A stretch of 64,000 bases of DNA, from the NCBI GenBank assembly GCA_963734575.1, contig CAVTHT010000004.1, positions 186,001 to 250,000 on the forward strand, read 5' to 3'. Of the stretch, positions 37,875-47,073 are shown in pieces. Both the position numbers and the translations under genes were made by a program. How positions within the stretch are numbered: position 1 is the first letter of the stretch; each line of letters opens with the position of its first letter. The notes under the pieces are model-generated. The model searched no databases. It had not been told where the DNA came from and worked only from the letters and a program-made list of their open reading frames with translations. Source of the DNA: CAIWHR01 sp963734575 (GTDB taxonomy: Bacteria; Pseudomonadota; Gammaproteobacteria; Burkholderiales; Casimicrobiaceae).

Positions 37875-40430
37875 TTGTTCACTCTCCGACATTCCCTTGG
37901 TAGCCTCCGTGGCCGCCTCCAAAATCGGCCCGACAGCGAGCATGAGCAGGCCATCCTGCGGATCGTCATTGTCGCGGTTGTCTTGCTCTACATGGCCGTC
38001 ACATACGTACCGCGCAATGACGCGGGTGGCCATAGCGAAATTCTGCTCGTAGAGGGCCTCTCAGCAGCCCTCGTTTTCGCAATCGGACTATTCGCGGGGA
38101 TCTGCGCGGTCCCGAGCGTCAACATCCCTCGGCGCTTCGTCGGCATGCTTGCAGACGCTGGCGCGGCGACGTTTTGCATGTTCCTCGCCGGCGAATCCGG
38201 TGTGTCGATGATTGGGGTGTACCTTTTCATCACGTTCGGTAACGGCTTTCGCTATGGTCGCAGTTATCTTTTTGCTTGCCAGCTCCTTTGCCTGACCGGC
38301 TTCACTGCCGTCTTAATGTTTGCGCCGTATTGGAAGCTGCATCAGGTTGCCGGATGGGGCTTGATGACGGCGCTAGTCGTTCTGCCGCTCTATGTCTCAA
38401 CGTTGCTAAAGCGTATTCAAGAGGCCCGGCAGCGAGCTGAGGAGGCGAATCGCGCCAAGAGCTCGTTTTTGGCAAACATGAGTCACGAAATGCGGACGCC
38501 GTTAAACGGTATCGTCGGTGTCGCGGATCTGCTCGCGACGACCGACCTCGCCGGGGAACAAGTTGAGCTAATGCGGCTTATGCGCCATTCTGTCTCGCTA
38601 CTCCGATCGCTCGTCGACGACGTGTTGGACATTTCCAAGATCGAGGCGGGAAGACTCAGTATCGAGAACGTTGACTTTGATTTGCACGGTCTGATCAATG
38701 GCCTCGTCCGCGTGTTGCGACCACACGCGTCCAGCAAAGGTCTCCGTCTACGAACCCACATTGATCCAGCGATCGACTATCACTTGCGGGGGGACCCGCA
38801 CCATCTGCGGCAGGTCATAGTCAATTTGATGTCTAACGCAATAAAGTTTACCGCTGAAGGTGAGGTCTTGGTGAGCGCGCGCTTGATATCGGACTCTCCC
38901 ATCACGGCGACTATCCGATTTGAGGTGCGCGACACCGGCATCGGAATCAGCGATGACGCTCAATCTAAGATTTTTGAACAGTTTGTGCAGGCAGACGATT
39001 CGACTACACGACGCTATGGGGGGACGGGACTTGGCACTGCCATCGCCAAGCAGCTGGTAGAACTCATGGACGGCCGGATCGGCGTTGCGAGCAAACTTGG
39101 CAGCGGCAGCACATTCTGGTTCGAGGTGCCCCTGGAGAAAGAGGTAAGCGACGATAACAGTTCTCCATCCGCAGATGCGGCTGATGCCGAACAAGGCCAA
39201 TTCAGTGCCGTGCTCATCGCAGATGGAGATGAGTCGACGGTAGCTACGTCAGTGGCAGCGTTGGGAGCGGCAAACTGCAACGTACGCGACGTAGTCCCAC
39301 TTACTTCGTGGACCGACTGGTTGAGCTCGGCGCAACAACGAAGCAACTGGCCCAATACAATCGTTGTAGCTACAAATGTCGCGGCGGGCGTTGAAGTGTT
39401 GAAACAGGCAGCCGCCTGCATCGATCAAGATCAGGTTGCGCTCATTTTCTTGGCATCCGATCAACTGACCCAACACGAGAGCACAGCAATCGGCGACGTC
39501 GACAATGCATGCGCAATCTCGGCAAGTTCGGATCCCCGGCTGTTGCGCAACGCAATACATGCCGCTACGACGCGCGACGGGAGGGCTGGAGCCGACGTGA
39601 TCGACTTGGCGTCCGTTTTGAAACAGCAGCGCGTACCGGCGCGAGTTCTCGTTGCGGAGGACAACACGACGAATCAAACGATCATAAGGCAGTTGCTCGA
39701 AAACGCCGGCCATACTGTGATCCTGGCGAGCGACGGTGAGCAGGCGTTGGATCTCTATGAGACCGAAGCTCCGGACATAGCAATATTGGACTTCAACATG
39801 CCGGAGCGGAACGGAATCGAGGTGGTTTCGGCCATTCGGGTTATGGAACCGACGGGCTCTCGATTGCCGGTGATCATACTGTCGGCATCAGTGACCGTGG
39901 AATCGCGAGAAAAAGCACGAGCGGCGGGTGCGGATGACTTCTTTGGCAAGCCCTTCGAAGCGAGCCAATTGCTTCAGGTCATCGACAAACTTGTCCGGCG
40001 TACCGGAACGGTTCGCATCCCGCGACGGGACGAGACCCCCAAGGCAGCGCCAGTGTTGTTCGGTGCGTTACCGCTGGTCGATAAGTCGCGTGTCCGGGAC
40101 GTGGAGAGAATTGCGAGCAGCCCTGAGTTTCTAGATAGAATGCTTGCTGGTTTTGCAGATGACGTTCATCCGCTTCTGCGTAGACTGGACGTCGCTTTGG
40201 GAAGGCAGGATGTATCTGAGATATGCGACATTGCCCACGCGATCAAGGGAGCTGCCTTGGGTATCGGTGCGCAGCAACTTGGTGCTAGGTGCGCGGCGCT
40301 CGAAAAAGCAGCGCGCTACGAGCAGGGAGGTCTAACTCAATCTTCCCTGCAGGAACTCCGCAAATGCTTCTTGGCAACTGTTGAGCAGCTGAACGTCTAT
40401 TCGTCCGAACGGCAACGTCAAACGATGTGA
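37875..40430 (+). CDS. rpfC: RpfC-type hybrid sensor kinase for diffusible signal factor (DSF)
   Basis: Membrane hybrid histidine kinase of the DSF system. TTG 37875 follows GGAGG by 8 bases and gives an RpfC-like N-terminus (LRGRLQNRPDSEHEQAILRI); 851 residues. About five membrane helices cover residues 29-175, including the RpfC-like FGNGFRYGRSYLFAC. HisKA has His204 (NMSHEMRTPLNG); HATPase has NLMSNAIKF, DTGIGIS and GGTGLGTAIA. A poorly conserved receiver-like segment spans about 443-560. A true receiver follows with Asp639 (ILDFNMPERNG) and Lys692 (GKPFEA), then an HPt domain with His788 (AHAIKGAALG). The stop lies four bases from the convergent rpfF stop. GC content is lower than in the surroundings (about 53% in a sampled stretch). 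Confidence 0.9.
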   Translation: MFTLRHSLGSLRGRLQNRPDSEHEQAILRIVIVAVVLLYMAVTYVPRNDAGGHSEILLVEGLSAALVFAIGLFAGICAVPSVNIPRRFVGMLADAGAATFCMFLAGESGVSMIGVYLFITFGNGFRYGRSYLFACQLLCLTGFTAVLMFAPYWKLHQVAGWGLMTALVVLPLYVSTLLKRIQEARQRAEEANRAKSSFLANMSHEMRTPLNGIVGVADLLATTDLAGEQVELMRLMRHSVSLLRSLVDDVLDISKIEAGRLSIENVDFDLHGLINGLVRVLRPHASSKGLRLRTHIDPAIDYHLRGDPHHLRQVIVNLMSNAIKFTAEGEVLVSARLISDSPITATIRFEVRDTGIGISDDAQSKIFEQFVQADDSTTRRYGGTGLGTAIAKQLVELMDGRIGVASKLGSGSTFWFEVPLEKEVSDDNSSPSADAADAEQGQFSAVLIADGDESTVATSVAALGAANCNVRDVVPLTSWTDWLSSAQQRSNWPNTIVVATNVAAGVEVLKQAAACIDQDQVALIFLASDQLTQHESTAIGDVDNACAISASSDPRLLRNAIHAATTRDGRAGADVIDLASVLKQQRVPARVLVAEDNTTNQTIIRQLLENAGHTVILASDGEQALDLYETEAPDIAILDFNMPERNGIEVVSAIRVMEPTGSRLPVIILSASVTVESREKARAAGADDFFGKPFEASQLLQVIDKLVRRTGTVRIPRRDETPKAAPVLFGALPLVDKSRVRDVERIASSPEFLDRMLAGFADDVHPLLRRLDVALGRQDVSEICDIAHAIKGAALGIGAQQLGARCAALEKAARYEQGGLTQSSLQELRKCFLATVEQLNVYSSERQRQTM

Positions 40431-40434
40431 TGGT

Positions 40435-41367
40435 TCAGCGCGAACTTGAGAGAAACGCATCGGAGCCATAATACCGCTCCAATGCTGGTTCTTCGTCGGC
40501 TTCCGCGAGCAGCCTGTCTTGCGCCCGGACCAGACGAGCCATCATGCGCAAATCGCGCGTCTCGAGACGCATCGCTGCGTCTACCCAAACGTCCACGATG
40601 GATTTTAGTTCTTCCAACGTCACGGGCTGGCAAAGTCGTTTTGCGAGTTGCAGCGCTCGATGACTCTTTCCACGACGTTGACGGTGATGGATGAGGGCGC
40701 GAGTTGCTTCAAGGCCCAGGCCGTCTTCGACGACCTCATCCACGATTCCAAGCTCTAACATCTCCTTTGCGGAATAGACTTGGCCGCTGGCTATCATGTC
40801 TTCCGCTTTGCGTAGACCGATCCGCCTCGTCAGAAAGCTAAGTGCCCCCATCCCTGGGAACATGTTGAAAAGTACTTCTGGCAACGCGAACGTCGCTTGA
40901 CGTTCGGCGACGATGATGTCGCTGGCGAGGCAAGATTCAAAGCCACCGCCGAGCGCCTTGCCCTGAACGAGCGCGATCGTGGTGATGTTGGCGTGGAAGC
41001 CGCGATATCGCCGATAAATGTTGTCGATGCAAAGATGCGCGTACGTTTCTAGACTGGCGCGATCCTGGCGGAGGATTGCATCAAGGAACAGATTGAGGTC
41101 GCCCCCCAAATTGAATACGCCTGGAACTCGTGACGCGAAGACAACGTACTCAACGGAATGTTGCTTGCCCTTATTGTTGATCATGCCGTTCTGAGATGCG
41201 AGCATCCTTTCGGACCGCTGGATCTCAGTAAGCAACTCCGACGTAAAGCAGGGTCGCGGCGCGGGAGACATCCAAGAATAAAGACATTGAAGCTCTGCGT
41301 CGTACTCGACCTCGAGCTGATCGAAACACGACAACTCCGATGCTCTGAGAACCGCGGCGGACGTCAT
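40435..41367 (-). CDS. rpfF: RpfF, DSF (cis-2-unsaturated fatty acid) synthase
   Basis: Crotonase-fold enzyme with thioesterase and dehydratase activity that makes cis-2-unsaturated fatty acid signals from acyl-ACP. The 310 residues carry both catalytic glutamates at RpfF spacing: Glu144 in KALGGGFESCLASDIIVAER and Glu164 in ALPEVLFNMFPGMGALSF. FNLGGDLNLFLDAI and the RpfF-like tail EIWVDxAM/RLVRAQ (here DVWVDAAMRLETRDLRMMAR) separate it from ordinary enoyl-CoA hydratases, which lack this pair and tail. GGAGG precedes ATG 41367. It converges on rpfC, as in Xanthomonas, and lies downstream of rpfG. Codon use is as AT-rich as in rpfC. Confidence 0.9.
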   Translation of the reverse strand: MTSAAVLRASELSCFDQLEVEYDAELQCLYSWMSPAPRPCFTSELLTEIQRSERMLASQNGMINNKGKQHSVEYVVFASRVPGVFNLGGDLNLFLDAILRQDRASLETYAHLCIDNIYRRYRGFHANITTIALVQGKALGGGFESCLASDIIVAERQATFALPEVLFNMFPGMGALSFLTRRIGLRKAEDMIASGQVYSAKEMLELGIVDEVVEDGLGLEATRALIHHRQRRGKSHRALQLAKRLCQPVTLEELKSIVDVWVDAAMRLETRDLRMMARLVRAQDRLLAEADEEPALERYYGSDAFLSSSR

Positions 41368-41494
41368 TCTGGTGAGCCTCCTGCTGTGGCCGGCGCAGCC
41401 AGCCTTTGCAGCATTGTGGAGGACAGCCAGAGAAAATGCTACCGATTTGCGTCACACTGTCGAAGATCGGGCGATTTTGTAGCGTACGTGATGT

Positions 41495-42613
41495 TTAGTC
41501 CTTCAATTGCGCCCGTATCGCTTCGATCTTTGCCATGTCCGCGAAGAATGCATCCACGCAGTTCGGATCGAAGTGCTTCCCTCGCTGCGACCGCACGTGC
41601 TCGACGCCTTCTTCCAGCGTCCACGCCCGCTTGTAGGGGCGTTCGCTGATCAGCGCGTCGAACACGTCCGCCACCGCGACCACGCGGGCGACGACGGGGA
41701 TGTCCTCGCCGTGCAGGCCGTTTGGGTAGCCTGTGCCGTCGAATTTCTCATGATGGCCCAGCGCGATGATGGCGCCCATGCTGAGGTACTTCGACGGGCT
41801 GCCCTTGAGGATGTCGTAGCCGATCCGGGGATGGGTCCGCATCACCTCGAGCTCGGCCGGGGAAAGGGGGCCGCTTTTCAGCAGGATGGAGTCCGGGATT
41901 CCGATCTTGCCGATGTCGTGCATGGGTGCCGCGACCTCGAGCACGTGCACGGTCTCGTGGCCAAGGCCAAGGTTGTGGCCGATGAGCGCGGAATACTTCG
42001 CCATCCGGGCGAGGTGGTTGCCGGTTTGCTTGTCGCGGAATTCGCCGGCCTTCGCGAGCTTGGCTAGGGTTTCAAGCTCGCGCTCATGGATCTCGCCGAC
42101 GGCCTTGTCGACCTGGTACTGCAGTACACGCGCCTGATCGGACAGGACGATCTTGTGCCGGCGCAGCTCCAGCAGGTTGGCGCAACGCGCCCGCGTCTCA
42201 TGCTCGTCCAGCGGCTTGATCAGGAAGTCGGTAGCACCGCCCTCGAGGGCCTGATAGCGGATCTTGCGGTCGTCCACCACGGTGATCACGACGATGGGGA
42301 CATCGACACAATGAGGGAGGGCGCGCAGCTGCTTGACGAGCTCGATGCCGTCGAACTCCGGCAGCTTGTAGTCCGTCAGGACCATGTCTACGCGGTTGTT
42401 GCGCGCGTACTCCAGGGCCCGACTTGGAGTCTCGAAAAGCTCGAGATTCAGCCTGCTGTCGATCTGCCGCACGATCTCGGCCAGCAGCAAGCGACTGCTG
42501 AAGAGATCGTCGATGATGAGAATGGTGTTCCGCTGCGCGCGGGCGAGCGCGATCTCCGACACGACAGCAGCGCTGGCGCTCGGTGCCGCAGGACGGGGCT
42601 GCGCAGCGGGCAT
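41495..42613 (-). CDS. rpfG: RpfG, response regulator with HD-GYP cyclic-di-GMP phosphodiesterase
   Basis: Cytoplasmic response regulator expected to receive phosphate from RpfC and degrade cyclic di-GMP. The 372 residues contain an N-terminal receiver (IDD at 34-36, phospho-acceptor Asp81 in TDYKLPEFDG, Lys in LIKPLDEHE) and an HD-GYP domain. The HD is His232-Asp233 (MHDIGKIGIPDSIL) and the GYP motif is at 295-297 (HHEKFDGTGYPNGL). ATG 42613 follows AGGAA; an upstream in-frame start would add 26 unconserved residues. It lies 127 bases upstream of rpfF on the same strand and has the high GC of the chromosome background. Confidence 0.9.
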   Translation of the reverse strand: MPAAQPRPAAPSASAAVVSEIALARAQRNTILIIDDLFSSRLLLAEIVRQIDSRLNLELFETPSRALEYARNNRVDMVLTDYKLPEFDGIELVKQLRALPHCVDVPIVVITVVDDRKIRYQALEGGATDFLIKPLDEHETRARCANLLELRRHKIVLSDQARVLQYQVDKAVGEIHERELETLAKLAKAGEFRDKQTGNHLARMAKYSALIGHNLGLGHETVHVLEVAAPMHDIGKIGIPDSILLKSGPLSPAELEVMRTHPRIGYDILKGSPSKYLSMGAIIALGHHEKFDGTGYPNGLHGEDIPVVARVVAVADVFDALISERPYKRAWTLEEGVEHVRSQRGKHFDPNCVDAFFADMAKIEAIRAQLKD

Positions 42614-42789
42614 TGGAATGATTCCTTTACTTCGTGACGCAAGCCGTTGACGGGCAAAGCACATCCGTAAAGCAAGGTCCATGCCTCGCAATGCAGAATC
42701 GTGACAGCTCGGGGCGACCGGTTCTGGCTGTGGAGCCGCAAGAAAAGGGGCCGGCGCGGGCGAAACCCAGGCCGACCCATTGATTTATA

Positions 42790-42866
42790 TGGTCGGGGCG
42801 AGAAGATTCGAACTTCCGACCCCCTGCACCCCATGCAGGTGCGCTACCAGGCTGCGCTACGCCCCG
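42790..42866 (-). tRNA. tRNA-Pro (GGG)
   Basis: On the minus strand the acceptor stem CGGGGCG pairs with CGCCCCG, followed by A and an encoded CCA. The anticodon arm CCTGC-ATGGGGT-GCAGG gives anticodon GGG. The T-arm has GTTCGAATC. Length is 77 bases. It ends the thrS-to-merR cluster, a common tRNA-Pro position in betaproteobacteria. Confidence 0.95.
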
Positions 42867-42891
42867 ACGTAAACGAACAATTATAGCTGGA

Positions 42892-43311
42892 TCAGTCGGG
42901 TCGTCCTAGCAGCTGCCGTATTTCCTCCAGTTCCTGCCGTAATTCGGCCAGTGAAACCGGGGCCGGGGCTGCGCCGGTCGGTCGCAAGGGCAATCGATCG
43001 CTGCCGTTGCTGCCCGGGTGGATGGCCAACGGGACTTCAGGTTCGGTGTCCAGGCGGTGGCGGGCACCGTTGATCGTGAAGCCCTGCTCGTAGAGAAGGT
43101 CGCGTATGCGCCGGATCAGCAGCACTTCGTGGTGCTGGTAGTACCGGCGGTTGCCGCGCCGCTTCACCGGCTTCAGCTGCGTGAATTCCTGCTCCCAATA
43201 CCGCAGCACGTGCGGCTTGACCGCACATAGATCGCTTACCTCGCCAATCGTGAAGTAGCGCTTGGCGGGGATGGGCGGGAGCTCAGTCTTAACTCGCTGG
43301 TGTTCCGGCAT
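42892..43311 (-). CDS. MerR-family transcriptional regulator
   Basis: A 139-residue MerR-type protein with the N-terminal winged helix FTIGEVSDLCAVKPHVLRYW followed by EQEFTQLKPVKRRGNRRYYQ. It has a short C-terminal helix (SLAELRQELEEIRQLL) and no metal-binding cysteines. It is found next to ihfA in many beta- and gammaproteobacteria, with no settled function there. ATG 43311 lies inside the end of ihfA (23-base overlap), so it is probably in the same transcript. tRNA-Pro follows. Confidence 0.9.
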   Translation of the reverse strand: MPEHQRVKTELPPIPAKRYFTIGEVSDLCAVKPHVLRYWEQEFTQLKPVKRRGNRRYYQHHEVLLIRRIRDLLYEQGFTINGARHRLDTEPEVPLAIHPGSNGSDRLPLRPTGAAPAPVSLAELRQELEEIRQLLGRPD

Positions 43312-43597
43312 GGTTCGCTGCTTCGACCATGGCCTTGAGCTTCTGGCTCGCGTGGAACGTGACCACACGGCGCGCGGTGATGGGGATCTCCTCGCCCGTC
43401 TTGGGATTGCGGCCAGGACGCTGCGGTTTCTCGCGCAGCTGGAAATTGCCGAAGCCGGAAAGCTTCACGCTGTCTCCCGCTTCGAGCGCGATCCGGATCT
43501 CTTCGAAGAAGCGCTCCACCATGTCCTTGGCTTCGCGCTTGTTGAGTCCCAGCTGCTCGAACAGGAGATCCGCAAGTTCGGCTTTGGTAAGCGTCAT
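43289..43597 (-). CDS. ihfA: Integration host factor subunit alpha
   Basis: DNA-bending nucleoid protein that pairs with IhfB. The 102 residues match the family (TKAELADLLFEQLGLNKREA, the LSGFGNFQLREKPQRPGRNP beta-arm, and ITARRVVTFHASQKLK). It lies 10 bases after pheT, the same linkage as in E. coli. The end of the gene overlaps the downstream merR gene. Confidence 0.97.
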   Translation of the reverse strand: MTLTKAELADLLFEQLGLNKREAKDMVERFFEEIRIALEAGDSVKLSGFGNFQLREKPQRPGRNPKTGEEIPITARRVVTFHASQKLKAMVEAANHAGTPAS

Positions 43598-43607
43598 CGA
43601 TCCAACC

Positions 43608-45980
43608 TTACTGGCGAAGTGTGCCCTGGAAGCGATCGACGACGACCTGCACCAGCTGCGTCATCACCGCGTCGATCTCGGCGTCAGTCAAAGTACGTTC
43701 AGTATCCTGCATAAGCACAAGAATCGCAAGGCTTTTTTTGTCGCGCTCCAACGACGGGCCGCGATACACGTCGAACAGTCGAATCGCTGCCACCGCGCTG
43801 GGTCGCGCTGTGTCGAGAGCGTCCAGCACGTCTTGTGCGCATACGCTCTCGTCCACCACCACGGCCATGTCGCGGCGCACGCGCGGCAACCGGGACACAG
43901 GTGCAGCGACGGGCACCAGTGTCGCCGTGAGTGGCGCGAGATCCATCTCGAACAGCACGGGCACGCGTGGCAATTCCAGTGCGCGCACGAGGCGCGGGTG
44001 CAACTCGCCAAGCCACCCGATGGGCTGCCCGCGCAGCGTGATCGATGCACTGCGCCCAGGGTGAAGCGCGGCGTGCGCCATGCGTACCGTGTCCACGCGT
44101 GTGGGAGCGACGATGGCCTGCAGGTCCCCCTTGACGTCAAAGATGTCCACGGGTCGCCGCGCGGCGCCCCATTGCTCTGGCAGCGCGTCGCCATAGGCTA
44201 GCCCGCCCAGGCGAAGCGGTTGACGGTCGCCGTTCGCGGTGCGCTCGAAACAGCGTCCCATCTCGAAGATGCGCACGCGCTCCTCGCGGCGTGCGAGGTT
44301 CGTGCGCAGCACCTCCAGCAGGCCGCCGGCGAGCGTGGTGCGCATGACATCGAGGTGCGCCGCGATCGGATTCATCACGCGCAGCGGCCGTTGCGTCTCC
44401 GGCCGCTCCGGGAACAATGCCTCTTCCGTGGCGCCGCTGACGAAGCTGAAGGTGATGACTTCCTGCCAGTCGCGCGCCGCCAGACGCCGCTTGAGGTCGG
44501 CCGCGGGCCGCTGACTTTCGGCCGCCGGAAGCATGCGCTGCACGTGCGCTGATGGCGCCGCAGGGATGGCGTCATACCCGTACAGCCGGGCCACTTCCTC
44601 GACGAAGTCCTCTTCGATCGCGAGGTCGAAGCGGTAGCTCGGTGGCGTGACCTGCCAGCCGTCGGCCTGCACGCTGACCTTGCATCCAAGCCTGCGGAAG
44701 TATTCGGCGATGGCTTCGGGCGCGATGTCGACGCCGAGCAGGCGCCGCACGCGTGCGCTGCGCACGTCCACCGGGAGGCGTGGAGGCAGGTCGGCGCAGT
44801 GATCGGCGAGCGGACCGGCGCGTCCGCCGCAGATCGACAGGATGAGTTCAGTCGCGCGCTCCACGGCGCGCGGGCCAAGCTCGGGATCCACGCCACGCTC
44901 GAAGCGATAACCCGCGTCGCTGCTGAAGCCCAGGCGTCGCGACTTGCCTTGGATCACCAGTGGATTCCAGAAGGCGCCTTCGAGGTACACCACCGACGTA
45001 TCGTCGCTGATGCCCGAATGCTCGCCGCCCATGATGCCGGCCAGTCCCAGCGGCTTGCGCTCGTCGGCCACGAGGAGCAGGTCCGGTTCGAGGTCGAGCA
45101 CCTGCTCGTTCAGCAGCGTCAGCTTCTCGCCCGGCTGGGCGAAGCGCACGACGATCGCGCCTTCGAGCAGCGCGTTGTCGTAGGCGTGCAGCGGCTGGCC
45201 CAGCTCGAGCATGACGTAGTTGGTGATGTCCACGATGGCCGAGATCGAGCGGATGCCGCTGCGCTCGATGCGCTCGCGCATCCACTGCGGCGTCGGCGCA
45301 CGGGCATCGATGCCTTCGATCACGCGCCCGCAGAACCGCGGGCACGCCGTCGTGTCCTCGATGCGCACCGCACGCGTTGCGGTCGTGGTGACTGCCACCG
45401 CCTTGATCTCCGGTGCCTGCACGGGAGCACCGGTGACGGCCCGGACTTCGCGCGCGATTCCGAGCAGCGAAAGGCAGTCGGCACGATTCGGCGTCAGCTT
45501 GAGCGTGATCAGCGTGTCGTCGAGGGCGAGCGCGCGGCGCAGGTCATCGCCGACCGGCGCAGTGTCCGGCAGCTCCAGCAGGCCGGAGGCGTCGTCCGCG
45601 ATGCCGAGCTCCTTCGCCGAGCAGAGCATGCCCTGCGATGTGACGCCGCGCATCGTGGCCTCGGTGATCGTCGCGCCGCCGGGCAGGCGCGCTCCCACCA
45701 TCGCGAGCGGCGCGCGCATGCCGGGCGCGACGTTCGGTGCGCCGCACACCACCTGCACGGGAACACCGGTCCCCACGTCCACGCGGCACACGCGCAGCCG
45801 ATCCGCTCCCGGATGCGGTTCCACACTTTCGACGCGCGCAACGACGACGCCGCTGAACGACGGCGCGGCGGGCTCGGCCGTCTCGACCTCGAGACCCGCC
45901 ATCGTGAGCGCCTCCTGCAAGAGCTCGGAGCTGAGCGGCGGATCGCTCAATGTGCGCAGCCAGCGTTCGGAGAATTTCAT
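43608..45980 (-). CDS. pheT: Phenylalanine-tRNA ligase beta subunit
   Basis: Beta subunit of the alpha2-beta2 phenylalanyl-tRNA synthetase. The 790 residues show an N-terminal tRNA-binding OB domain (VVVARVESVEPHPGADRLRV), the B3/B4 editing domain (SGISDDTSVVYLEGAFWNP), B5, a catalytic-like core, and the C-terminal FDX-ACB anticodon-binding domain (SRLPRVRRDMAVVVDESV). ATG 45980 (MKFSERWLRTLSDPPL) is the family start. It lies 84 bases after pheS. Confidence 0.97.
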   Translation of the reverse strand: MKFSERWLRTLSDPPLSSELLQEALTMAGLEVETAEPAAPSFSGVVVARVESVEPHPGADRLRVCRVDVGTGVPVQVVCGAPNVAPGMRAPLAMVGARLPGGATITEATMRGVTSQGMLCSAKELGIADDASGLLELPDTAPVGDDLRRALALDDTLITLKLTPNRADCLSLLGIAREVRAVTGAPVQAPEIKAVAVTTTATRAVRIEDTTACPRFCGRVIEGIDARAPTPQWMRERIERSGIRSISAIVDITNYVMLELGQPLHAYDNALLEGAIVVRFAQPGEKLTLLNEQVLDLEPDLLLVADERKPLGLAGIMGGEHSGISDDTSVVYLEGAFWNPLVIQGKSRRLGFSSDAGYRFERGVDPELGPRAVERATELILSICGGRAGPLADHCADLPPRLPVDVRSARVRRLLGVDIAPEAIAEYFRRLGCKVSVQADGWQVTPPSYRFDLAIEEDFVEEVARLYGYDAIPAAPSAHVQRMLPAAESQRPAADLKRRLAARDWQEVITFSFVSGATEEALFPERPETQRPLRVMNPIAAHLDVMRTTLAGGLLEVLRTNLARREERVRIFEMGRCFERTANGDRQPLRLGGLAYGDALPEQWGAARRPVDIFDVKGDLQAIVAPTRVDTVRMAHAALHPGRSASITLRGQPIGWLGELHPRLVRALELPRVPVLFEMDLAPLTATLVPVAAPVSRLPRVRRDMAVVVDESVCAQDVLDALDTARPSAVAAIRLFDVYRGPSLERDKKSLAILVLMQDTERTLTDAEIDAVMTQLVQVVVDRFQGTLRQ

Positions 45981-46064
45981 CGCCGGACTCCAGCGCGCGA
46001 CACGCTGCACCGTAGGGCAAGCGCGGTCATCGCAGCGGGTTGGCGCGAGCGTCGGTGGTTCATG

Positions 46065-47048
46065 TCACGCGAATTGCCGCAGGAAGCGCAGATCGTTCTC
46101 ATAGAAGAGCCGCAAGTCGTTGACGCCGTAACGCAGCATCGCCAGGCGATCCGGACCCATGCCGAACGCGAATCCCTGGTACTGCTCCGGATCGATGCCC
46201 ACCGCACGCAGCACGTTGGGATGCACCTGGCCGGCGCCGGCGATCTCGAGCCAGCCCTCGCCGAAGCTCATGTCGACCTCCGCGGAAGGCTCGGTGAACG
46301 GGAAGAACGACGGGCGGAAGCGCACCCTGAGATCGTCGCGTTCGAAGAAGTTGCGCAGGAACTCGGTGAACACGCCCTTGAGATCGGCGAACGACACGTC
46401 CGTATCGATCCACAGGCCCTCGACCTGGTGAAACATCGGGGAGTGCGTCGCGTCGCTGTCCACGCGATACACGCGGCCGGGCGCGATGATCTTGATCGGC
46501 GGTGCATGGGTTTCCATGTAGCGCACCTGGATCGGCGACGTATGGGTGCGCAGCACTTTTCCGCCCTCGACGTAGAACGTGTCGTGCATCGAGCGGGCAG
46601 GGTGGTTCTCCGGGGTGTTGAGGGCAGTGAAATTGTGGAAGTCGTCCTCGATCTCCGGTCCGTCGGCGACTTCGAAGCCGAGCGAGCGGAAGAGGATCTC
46701 GATGCGCTCCAGCGTCCGGGTGATCGGATGCAATCCGCCGCTCGCCTGCCCGCGCCCCGGCAGCGAAACGTCGAGCGCTTCGGCCGCGAGCTGCGACTCG
46801 AGCTTGCGTTGCGCGAGGGCCTCGCGCCGCGCCGCGAGCGCGGACTCGAGCCGTGCCTTGGCCTCGTTGATGCGCGCGCCCGCAACGGGGCGCTCCGCGG
46901 GCGCGAGCTTGCCGAGACCCTTCAGCAGGTCGGTGAGGGCGCCGGATTTGCCGAGGTATCGCGCCTTGCTGTTCTCGAGCGCAGCCGGATCGGCGCACGC
47001 CGCGAATTCAGCGAGCGCGCTGCTGACGATGCGGTCGAGCTCTTCCAT
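46065..47048 (-). CDS. pheS: Phenylalanine-tRNA ligase alpha subunit
   Basis: Catalytic alpha subunit of phenylalanyl-tRNA synthetase. The 327 residues contain an N-terminal coiled-coil tRNA-binding region and class II motifs: HDTFYVEG, THTSPIQVRYME, GRVYRVDSDATHSPMFHQVEG (motif 2), and FGMGPDRLAMLRYG (motif 3). ATG 47048 is the homology-supported start. A strong terminator lies just upstream, between rplT and pheS, so expression needs read-through or its own promoter. Confidence 0.97.
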   Translation of the reverse strand: MEELDRIVSSALAEFAACADPAALENSKARYLGKSGALTDLLKGLGKLAPAERPVAGARINEAKARLESALAARREALAQRKLESQLAAEALDVSLPGRGQASGGLHPITRTLERIEILFRSLGFEVADGPEIEDDFHNFTALNTPENHPARSMHDTFYVEGGKVLRTHTSPIQVRYMETHAPPIKIIAPGRVYRVDSDATHSPMFHQVEGLWIDTDVSFADLKGVFTEFLRNFFERDDLRVRFRPSFFPFTEPSAEVDMSFGEGWLEIAGAGQVHPNVLRAVGIDPEQYQGFAFGMGPDRLAMLRYGVNDLRLFYENDLRFLRQFA

Positions 47049-47073
47049 CGCAGTCCTATGCCCGGGGCGGGGC

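Noticed and set aside
40435..41367. Ordinary enoyl-CoA hydratase
   Set aside because: The Glu144/Glu164 pair at DSF-synthase spacing, the RpfF-like tail and the location beside rpfC and rpfG favour RpfF.
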